Made by a program: the position numbers and the translations under genes
Notes under the pieces: model-generated
Databases searched by the model: none
What the model was told of the DNA's origin: nothing
What the model saw: only the letters and a program-made list of their open reading frames with translations
Assembly: GCA_022495005.1 (NCBI GenBank)
Contig: JAGYXB010000825.1
Location: 2,914,001 to 2,978,000 of the forward strand
Origin: Rhyacophila brunnea
Lineage: Eukaryota; Arthropoda; Insecta; Trichoptera; Rhyacophilidae
DNA length: 64,000 bases
Reading direction: 5' to 3'
Shown here: one piece after another, positions 55,910 to 64,000 of the stretch
Position numbering within the stretch: position 1 is the stretch's first letter
How the letters are laid out: the number at the start of each line of letters is the position of its first letter

Positions 55910-56386
55910 AAGCCGGCTCGCACATCACAACTCGCCTTGTGTGCCTGGCGGCCATAAATCAAAGACTTCTGAGACTGCCGGCGAATGTTGCATGCTACAA
56001 CCTCGCACATCTGCCTAGCGGCAAACGTCAAACGCAAAAAAGGAGAAGTCTCTCGTCTGCTATTTTTATTGTGTTGATTGTATGAACAAACTTCAAACGC
56101 GGTGACCAGCGATGAGCGAGCAATGACAGTGTAGACAGAGACAGAGACAGAAATGGCCGATGGCCGCAGGCTGTGCGCTTGCGCGGAGCCAACATTTTTT
56201 GAGATCGACATGCAGGCTTTGGCCAATGCAACTAGACGAATGTCTCAGGGTCGCAGAGTTGCAGTTGCATCGGCCAATCTGCGAAGCTCCATTTGATAAC
56301 GTTTGTTTCTTGGTTTACGATGACGTCACATCGACGAATTCGTCGTAAGACGCATGCGGCGAGTTCTGATGTGCGAGCCCACTAAG
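55910..56386. mobile_element. Inverted-repeat element (MITE-like), copy 2
   Basis: Left end AAGCCGGCTCGCACATCA then CAACTCGCC; the right end is the complement of GTGGGCTCGCACATCA then GAACTCGCC. Related to 2288-2695. The string TGTAAGTAT occurs just left (55901-55909) and just right (56390-56398) and could be a 9-bp target duplication, although the right end is then a few bases longer than the left. GC-richer than its surroundings and non-coding. Confidence 0.72.
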
Positions 56387-56398
56387 TAATGTAAGTAT

Positions 56399-57370
56399 CT
56401 AAAGCATTATAATTATATGTTTAAAATGTTTCGCTTGCATCCGACATTCAGGTGTTAGATAAAGTGCATATTGCATCAACCGCGACCCGTTGCAATGCAG
56501 GCTGTAGCTGGCGTAAAGATTGGAGTACACCAGTCGTTAACACAAAACCAATTTCAGCCATAATCCTTCAGGTGTCTCGCAGGTTTTATTAATGCAGGCA
56601 ACCTAAACTTAGGATAGGTTGAGAGTTTTGTTATATTTTGGGTGTTTCGCCAGATCTCAGAGCCAGCGGTCTCCAAATACAATGAGGTCTCATGCCTAGT
56701 TTTGCAATTTTAAATTATCTTGTATATTATTATCGTCAATGTACAGAACTATTCTATTCCATATAATTTGTTATTTTTATGTAGGTACTTATACATTTTT
56801 GGGAGCTGTATGTATTCTGTCTGTTTTAATACAACGCACAATATCTACTTCGAATTTTTCCACTACTGTCTATTGGCAATGAAACAATTTAATCCGCTGT
56901 GACAGGCAATTCTAAAATATGATTTTTTTCTCGACTCTGCTTGTTTGTCGCGTTTTTTTTTAAACTATGCTTACATCCATCCACACAAATCGAAATTTAT
57001 ATACTTCGTATACTAGGGGCGGCAGGTTATATGAAAGTATGGTGAAAAAGTATGGTGAGGCTGGCTGATCATCAAGTTGCGGCAAAATTTCCACGTTAAC
57101 ATAATATTATATGGGTATGTTATAATGACCAAAGTAAATCCTCCGTGATGGCCTGATTTTTTTTTATCGCGTCGCTATTTCTCGTAAGTTGTCGGCTATT
57201 GTTGGCCTGCTTCATTCAGTTGTATGAAAAAGCCGATTCTTTGCCCCTCTTTTTATTTAATATCTCTATGTTCGTATATATATTAATATTTGATAACCCA
57301 CACAAACGTAAATCTTTAAATTATTCTAATGTATTTCAGTTTTGAGTATTTAAGTACTATTCCATTTATT
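56399..57370. other. Intergenic, nothing recognised
   Basis: No gene, repeat partner or RNA recognised. Confidence 0.35.
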
Positions 57371-57371
57371 T

Positions 57372-57418
57372 GTTTTTTTGCGACCCGGGTTTCGCCTTTC
57401 GGAATCTTCAGGCACAAT
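57372..57418 (-). ncRNA. Hammerhead-ribozyme-like motif, second PLE family
   Basis: On the minus strand the parts occur in hammerhead order: stem I strand ATTGTGC, core CTGAAGA (plus 57405-57411, fits CUGANGA), stem II TTCC-GAAA-GGC (57394-57404, two good pairs), GAAA (57390-57393), then CCCGGGTC (57382-57389). The last can form a zero-loop stem III with A15.1-U16.1 and C17 as the cleavage residue. Stem I strand GCAAAAA pairs with the first at most positions. Such tiny stem III forms are known from PLE hammerheads and are thought to act as dimers. The sequence beyond, AATGGAATAGTACTT, resembles the main PLE after its motif. Confidence 0.6.
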
Positions 57419-57419
57419 G

Positions 57420-59655
57420 TGCACTCACCAAAAGGCAAATACACACTGACAACGAATACGGATAACTCTAACTATATAACAAATTAATACAATAAAGTAG
57501 GTAACAACTTTATCACATACCTATTAAGTCAAGGATCATGGTGTAATGGTATTTATATATATGCATGTGGATGTATGTATATATATTACGTGGGTATATT
57601 TGTGGATTTGTTATACATATTAAAAAGAATATTATAAAAAAGGTACATAATATCATGTAAGGATATATTTAAAAGAAATTATGATTTTATACATATTAAA
57701 CCGGTTTCAAGACGGCAATATGTATATTATATAAATGAATTATTAATCTCACTGTTTTCATTGAATTATTTATTTTCATGTCGTAATTAATTGGAAAAAT
57801 ATTGAACGTGTAGTTTATAATATTTAAAATATTAATAGATTACCTAATTACGTAATTTCCCATTATTTTAAAATGTTTTAAATGAATTGAAAAGTAATAT
57901 CAATATATTGTTAGTAGGTACTCGGTTGGTGATAATGAAAATTTTCGCGGGAAATACTTGAAAACACCTTATTTGAAGTCATAGACAATACCGGATATGG
58001 AACTCTCAGTAGATTTATGTTACCGCAGTTCAGATTCCGCGACATGTCATACTATAAAACCACGGGAAACCACTCTTAGTTTTAGAGTAAAATCGAAAAT
58101 GCCTGCATTAAATTTTTATTTCACCCACGTTAACTGAACACATGAAACAAACGAGAGTTTTTTGTTTAGCAATAAGCAAGTATCCGAGATTGTTTTGTCA
58201 AATGAATATGTTCAGAAGCAATTTTAAGTGTTAATTGAGAAATGTTTGTTGATGTCGATATTGTTTTTTAATATACTCTCCAAATGATTAAACCACTTTA
58301 AACTTTTGTATTAAGAACAACAATAAATTAGTAGCGATTCCAGAAATATTTCAAAAAGGTTGAATTTGTAGCAATCGAATAAAAACATTTTCTGTGTTAT
58401 TAGCATTGTATGCATTATAAATAAAGAAAATGACAGACAATTCTTTACGCTTTTCTTTGTGTTATTAATTATTGATAATTTATGTGCAGTTGTTAATCTA
58501 AATAATGAGAGTTAATTACTTTTTAATGGTTGCTATTTGAATTAAATAAATAAAAACTGAATTATAATAATTTTAGTAATCAGTGTACCTTTTTCAGTAA
58601 TCCTGCAAAATCCAACTTATCTAAAATGAGTAAGCACACGGTCACGTAAATATAAATATTGCCCACCTACTCGTATGTAAAAATCATGAAAGCGCCCCCT
58701 CAGATATCTAAAAAAAATAAAAGTTGAGAGCTTTATTTAGTTTTTCTTTTAAAAAAAATAGATTTCCGTTAGATTATTAAAATTTTTAATCTATATTTTT
58801 AATGAACAGGGTACTGTTAAAACATAGACAATTCATTAACAACTGTCCGACAGAGATTTATAGTTTGGTCGCCAGAGAGGGATCTGGTATTGTCGAGTGA
58901 CAAAAGCTATTTAACTGATTCTGACTCAGTTTTTTTTAATGATTACGAAACTGACGGGTGCACACTTAGGAAGACGATGCCATTTTGCTAAAATTGCGAC
59001 CGAAGACGGTTGTTGCCTAATATTACAATATAACCGAAAGGCCACCATATGGCACGCTGGATTGACAAAATAACTTCGGTGGAATTACGTGGCAGTAAGA
59101 TCAAGAAGCTTGGAGTTACTTTGAGAGATCTCACCAAGAGTATTTTTTCTAAACCTTTTCATTCCATCATCTTTTCCTACAGTAAATAGATGACTTATGT
59201 ACCTAATTAATTTAAAATTTCTAATAATAAAGAAACAAATCTTGCGTAAATGAATTCTATTTAAATTTTCATTTGATATAATATTTCTTTTTCATAAATA
59301 TTTATATATTTTTACAAAGGTTCGGAGTATAATAAAATTGGCCGACAAAAGTAATTCGCCTTAAAATAATAAGCAATGCTCCAGTTAAGATTTTAACAGA
59401 ATTTTCCATATTAAAATGAACATTCCCTTGAAATATATAATACCACAGTTTACATTAACAAATAACAAGTAAACAAGCATATGATAAACACGTCTATCAT
59501 AAAATTAAATTGGATGCACTTATGTAAACAAAAACTACAAAGGGAAAACTGTGAGCTTTGGTTATTATGTTTACAACGTATAAACATATGGACTGATCTT
59601 TACCATACATACACTAAAAATTAGTGAGATGAATAACCGTGTTGAACCAATCACA
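57420..59655. other. Intergenic, nothing recognised
   Basis: AT-rich, without a recognised frame or repeat partner, apart from whatever PLE remnant adjoins 57420. Confidence 0.35.
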
Positions 59656-59662
59656 CTTACGT

Positions 59663-60218
59663 ACAGTAGCGAAGGGTGGAGGAAGGCTGTTAAGATTCAC
59701 CATAAATACTGCACATTAAACTTTGTTAGTCATACGTATTTGTTTTTATTAAACTAAGACTACAATTTACAGATGGTGTCGTTAGTTTTTAAAAATCAAT
59801 TAAACCCTGCCTAAACCAAACCAAACTAGTTTTGGTATACTTTGGGCAATACGACAAAATTGTGCGCAATTTTTCATTCATACTTATTTATTTTCGTTAA
59901 ATTAAGAATGTATATTACATAATATGTTGTTGGTTCATTTTTAAAAAATCTTTAAGCCTTGCCTAAACCAAACTATAATAGATAAAATATATTATTATAT
60001 CTATAAAATATTCAAAGCTATGTATGATTTAATAGCGCAATTTTAGATATTTTATAGATTAACGAGTATTTTTTAATATTATCTATGGCATGGTTTTCGC
60101 AGGGTTTATTTGAATTTCAAAAATTTACAAACACCACCTGTAAATTGTAGTCTTATTTTAATGAAAACAAATCTACGTATGACTGACGGAGTTTAATGTG
60201 CACCTTCGCCACGGCTTA
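59663..60218. mobile_element. Inverted-repeat element with internal duplication
   Basis: Outer blocks CAGTAGCGAAGG and, on the right, CCTTCGCCACGG are near-complementary. Inner arms carry GCACATTAAACT(T/C), TAGTCATACG and ACTACAATTTACAG(A/G)TGGTG. Between them a block of about 155 bp, ending (C/T)TGCCTAAACCAAAC, is repeated directly (about 59730-59825 and 59880-59972). Non-coding. The end sequence could be hAT-like, but no duplication was found. Confidence 0.65.
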
Positions 60219-60601
60219 ACGGTATATACCGTGGATTGACGAACAGTAGGGTTCGTTCATAAATGATGTCATATTTTTGAACTTTTGGCATTCGTTTCAA
60301 AACAAATTCGTAGGAAATTATCGGTTTCAACAAATTTCACTATTATAGTGGCTTCCTTCAGCCATAATAGCTGAAGGAAGCTTATAGACTTTCTCTCTTT
60401 TAAAAAAGTTGGCGGCGTCCTACAGTGAGCGAGATTGTCTCTTTTCACCAAGGCTTGAGAGTAATAGATTAAGCTGGAATATTTATCACATGTATTATAT
60501 CTACGTGGCAGTGAAGGAATGGGGACCGAAAATAATCGAATGATCTAGGGGAGGCCTTCATCTAGTAATAAATAACCCGCATGATGATTATAACTAAAAT
60601 C
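60219..60601. other. Intergenic with one perfect hairpin
   Basis: GCTTCCTTCAGC at 60351-60362 and its exact complement at 60370-60381 form a 12-bp stem with a 7-base loop. A stray minisatellite anchor, AGGCCTTCATCTAG, followed by GATGATTATAA, lies near 60548-60590. Confidence 0.5.
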
Positions 60602-60605
60602 TTAA

Positions 60606-61361
60606 GGGGGGAAAAGCTCAGCGTAGGTCAAAACAGAGCTTTTATTGCATTTTCAAAGCATGTTCCTGGACATTCCTTAAACGTTGTAGATAATCTATTT
60701 ATATAATTTTCAACACTTTACATGCGCGTTAACATCATTTTACTCCATACTTCAATTATAGTTTGTCGATTTATGGCTACGGCCGTATGTTGTAGCTTAA
60801 CCACTGGGGAATGCCAAAAGAAATAGCGTATTTCAAAAAAACACTACCTCATTCTTAGGTCAATAATTATTATAAAGCAATCAATATTCGTAAGATGTTA
60901 ATCAGACTTGGATGATTAAAGACATAGCTTATAATTAGTATCTTTAGAATTATCTTCAAATGTGTAAATCTTGCCCATTTTTTGAATAATAATATGCCTA
61001 ATTCTTGTCAAATTTGGGATCACAGAGATTATCAATATAATTTTTTATCGTAAATATTTCACTATAAAAATGTCGACATAAATTATACTAATAATTTTAT
61101 AAATGCGTTTAAAAATTAATAAATGTAAAAAATCTTAACACCACTATATTCTAAAACATTGGAGCGAGAGGTTTGAAAGAATACTATTTTATGTAATAAA
61201 AATACTTTACGCAGTCATCAATTGTATAAAATAAATATAAAAGATAATAAGGCTTCAAAATTGTATAAATAGATTATCTACAACGTTTAAGGTATGTCCA
61301 GGATCATGCTTTGAAAATAGAACAAAAGCTCCATTTTGAGCTACGCTGAGCTTGTCCGCCC
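60606..61361. mobile_element. TTAA-flanked G-ended inverted-repeat element
   Basis: TTAA lies directly outside both ends (60602-60605, 61362-61365). The arms, about 110 bp, start GGGGGGAAAAGCTCAGCG and GGGCGGACAAGCTCAGCG and share TTTCAAAGCATG and AACGTTGTAGATAATCTATT. TTAA flanks suggest piggyBac, but the G-first ends differ from the usual CC(C/T) start, so superfamily is uncertain. There is no transposase. A truncated inverted copy lies at 18763-19434. Confidence 0.8.
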
Positions 61362-61365
61362 TTAA

Positions 61366-62990
61366 GAGAGCGTTACCGGCATCGTCTTGCCAAACCTTAC
61401 TTATTAGAAAGCAAGGAAGAGGCAAATTTTCTGCCGAATTATAATCTAAACTAACTCGCAATGGATCAAAATTAAATAATATTTCTGCGAGCGTTACCAC
61501 GCATCCATACCGCTGTATCAATGTATTGAATTAGGTATCGGTGATAAGTTTGGACATTCCGAGTTATATTGATAAATAAATGCTGTTACTTGGCTCATCG
61601 TACACATATTATTTGTTACAATGTGTTATAAATACATTACTAAAATAATCTTTAGATAAGATGCATTTTGATGTATTTAAAAATAAATACATAAATACGA
61701 ACAAAACATTTAGGTACCTACATAATATTCTCATTGTAAGATAATATACTTACGTATTTTTTATACTTCTAAACGAGGTTGTACAACTTTACTGATCACA
61801 CAAAGAAAAACTTATGTAGGTTTTGCACTCTATTTAGTCATATACTTATAAAATTTAATAAAATATTATTTCATTTTGCAATAAGTGAGTGCGTGCCAGT
61901 GTTCGCGCCAAAAGCTACTGCAATGTAGGTACTGATTTTCGATAAGTAGGTTTTGGAGCTATTATAGTCTATATGGGCGACGTTTAAATGCGATCGCCAA
62001 AAGCTATATTTATGTAGGAGCGAAAATTATGATAATTAAGTATGGCTTGGCAAAACTCCTCACGGCATTCTTTCAGCACGACTATGTTGTCTGAATATCT
62101 GATAACAGAACACCAATAAAGTCTTCCCTAAAAACATTTAACTTAAATCGATAGTTATCCTTAAGACGTTATTCATTAAGCCAAAAATAATTCAGTCCAG
62201 TATAGTACTATGAACAATTTATTATTTCAATCTATAGCCACTTTGTCCGATATATACAAATTTTTAATTAATTAAAGTTTTATCAAAACCTTTATCACAA
62301 TAATTAATACATGAGTAATATTTTTTTTACTACAATCTCTCACGTTTTATTTTTTTCGAAAGCTCTGTGCGCTTTCAGGCTGTAGCGTGGAATAATTTAC
62401 ATGTTTATAACAATGTACAATATGCACAGTGATATTGGTTTGCTATTACCAGAACGATATCGTCTGAATGCCATGATGCCACACACCACAAAGAATAACC
62501 ACACTAGATTAGTCTGGGGAGGCGAAGCTAAATCCGGCTAATTGGTCTACCAACTTGCCAATACCGCTGTCTACTGACACTACACAGTGTTAGTTAACCA
62601 GTGGCAGGGTCATTACACTCATTACATTATATTTGTCTTGATCTATATGTCTATATTATATCTCTCTGTAACGCAGCGCAACACACTCTCTCTTTCTGTT
62701 TGCTAAAAGTATGCAGAGCTAACAATAATATGTTATTTCTCTTGGAACCACGTATTTTTTATGCGAAGGCTTGCGTCTTTGTTGCGTGATCGATTAAATA
62801 GAAGACCCACGTGGAATCCCTGTATTGCACGTAGCATGTGGTTAAAAATTACATAATATATGAATTTCGCTTACGCGCTTCTTAAACCAATATACATAAT
62901 GAAACACACGTTAAATACACCAGACTTATCGAAATAGACACCTACATTACATACCGATTTATATTGGTATTAGAATCAACGTGTTCTTTA
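61366..62990. other. Intergenic, nothing firm
   Basis: No gene recognised. A short direct repeat, CGCCAAAAGCTA, occurs at about 61906 and 61995. Confidence 0.35.
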
Positions 62991-62994
62991 GTTA

Positions 62995-63176
62995 AGCCTC
63001 AATTACATTGAGCTTCTTTACGAGCTGTTTATTGGCGAATTTAAAAGCGGGCGTTTCTCGGTAGTGTGTTTACAACCTGCTTATTAGCTTATTCGATGAT
63101 TACACTCGCGACTTTACAGGCAGATTGTAAATTCGCCAATAAACAGCTCGCAAAGAAGCTCTATGTAATTGAGGCT
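62995..63176. mobile_element. TTA-flanked inverted-repeat element, short copy
   Basis: Perfect or near-perfect arms start AGCCTCAATTACATTGAGCT and continue through TTTACGAGCTGTTTATTGGC. TTA flanks both sides (62992-62994, 63177-63179). It is 182 bp and belongs to the same family as 46722-47574, with a shorter, unrelated interior. Confidence 0.88.
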
Positions 63177-63179
63177 TTA

Positions 63180-63640
63180 TGCATATTGTTTGATCTCGAC
63201 ATTGCTTAGTTTATGATATAAAAATAGTTTTATTGAGTACATTGTCAAGAATGTTGAGAGGTGTTACTGCCACCGTGTATTTTTGTAGTAAATTCTATAT
63301 TAATTTAAAAGACTTAAATGATAATAGTACAGAACCTTTATGGGCATTTAATATTAAGCAAACAAAGTTAACGAAGAATTATTAATAGTGATCCATTAAT
63401 AACCTTTTTTATTTTTTTCTGTACAAAATTGTCATAGAACAACTGTGAAACGAGTTTTAATCGATTTTTCTTATCAATGCTGGAGCAGCCGCCATCTTTG
63501 ATAAAGATTTTAAATTTATTTAATATTCTATAATATATATATATAAGAACTTTACAAATTAAACAAACTTTAAATATGATATGAGGTTGTGTAATTTATA
63601 TTAAATTAACTTAAGTATCTGGCTTCGCATGAGATCGCAT
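63180..63640. other. Intergenic, nothing recognised
   Basis: No feature supported. Confidence 0.35.
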
Positions 63641-63654
63641 CATTGATCGATATA

Positions 63655-64000
63655 CATCTATAATATAAAAATAAATATTTGTTTGTTTGTTCGTGTTTTA
63701 TGCGCTGCCATACCGTTCATCCGATTGCGATAAAACTTTGTCAACTTATTGCTTGCACTTGCGCAAAGAGTATAGGCTATATCTTATATATATAAATGAA
63801 TGCCTGTCTGTCTGTCTGTATGCCGTATGCGTTCCTGTACCATTCATCCGACTGCGATGAAATTTTTGTAAGTGGTTGTATGCACACCCGCGAAGGTTTT
63901 TGAATTAGAAAAATCATCATCTTCTTCTTCATTCTATTTTCTTTTATTCGTATGGCTCCTATATCATTCACCCGATTGCGATGAAACTTTCGTCAGTTAT
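63655..64000 (+). repeat. Repeated units resembling Helitron ends
   Basis: Three units carry the series TATATATAAATGAATGC or a variant, a TGTC- or TTTG-type run, a block like CCATTCATCC(G/A), then GATTGCGATGAAACTTT (about 63660-63745, 63783-63870 and 63955-64000). TCTATATATATAAA-type starts followed by such short runs are common at the 5' end of insect Helitron-like elements. The last unit is cut by the window edge. Superfamily is a guess. Confidence 0.45.

Overview
This window looks like insect nuclear DNA that is almost wholly transposon-derived. It is AT-rich and has no bacterial operon layout. It carries short insect-telomere-like TTAGG runs, and its recognisable proteins are all mobile-element proteins: Penelope-like reverse transcriptase, jockey-type gag, mariner and Mos1-like transposases, a hAT C-terminus and several LINE fragments. 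I found no convincing host gene. Lepidoptera or Hemiptera are my best guesses for the order, but the sequence does not settle it.

Layout. 0-9 kb: intergenic DNA with small inverted-repeat elements (two telomere-motif elements at 3.5-4.8 kb) and the 3' part of a hAT element (7.68-8.52 kb). 9-15.5 kb: two LINE 3' ends on the minus strand, a mariner deletion derivative (12.2-12.9 kb) and a tRNA-derived SINE-like head. 17.1-18.2 kb: a minisatellite with a LINE-tail-like motif and a dimeric higher-order pattern. 18.3-20.3 kb: a direct duplication interrupted by a G-ended inverted-repeat element. 21.7-23.0 kb: a non-autonomous hAT element with an 8-bp target duplication and a telomere-motif element with a 9-bp one.

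24.58-31.19 kb: the centrepiece, a composite Penelope-like (PLE) insertion flanked by an 11-bp duplication. It contains an inverted 5'-truncated copy, a second truncated copy, and a complete 809-codon reverse transcriptase/GIY-YIG reading frame. 31.4-46 kb: a duplicated stretch holding a 96-bp palindrome with an identifiable empty site, a Mos1-like transposase fossil, a LINE RT 3' end, a tandem array of about 300-bp units each carrying the same short RT segment, and a three-copy dispersed repeat.

46.7-52.7 kb: a TTA-flanked inverted-repeat element, a jockey-type ORF1 without its ORF2, a GC-rich palindrome, and further inverted-repeat, hAT and telomere-motif elements. 54-64 kb: a LINE RT 3' end, a tRNA-like/SINE fragment, PLE relics including a hammerhead-ribozyme-like motif, more inverted-repeat elements, and repeats resembling Helitron ends at the right edge.

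The elements do not form a shared pathway. The window is a record of nested insertions. The most unusual signals are the telomere-motif elements with 9-bp duplications, the composite PLE integration, the tandem RT-fragment array and the hammerhead-like motifs. All assignments come from reading the sequence; no database search was run.
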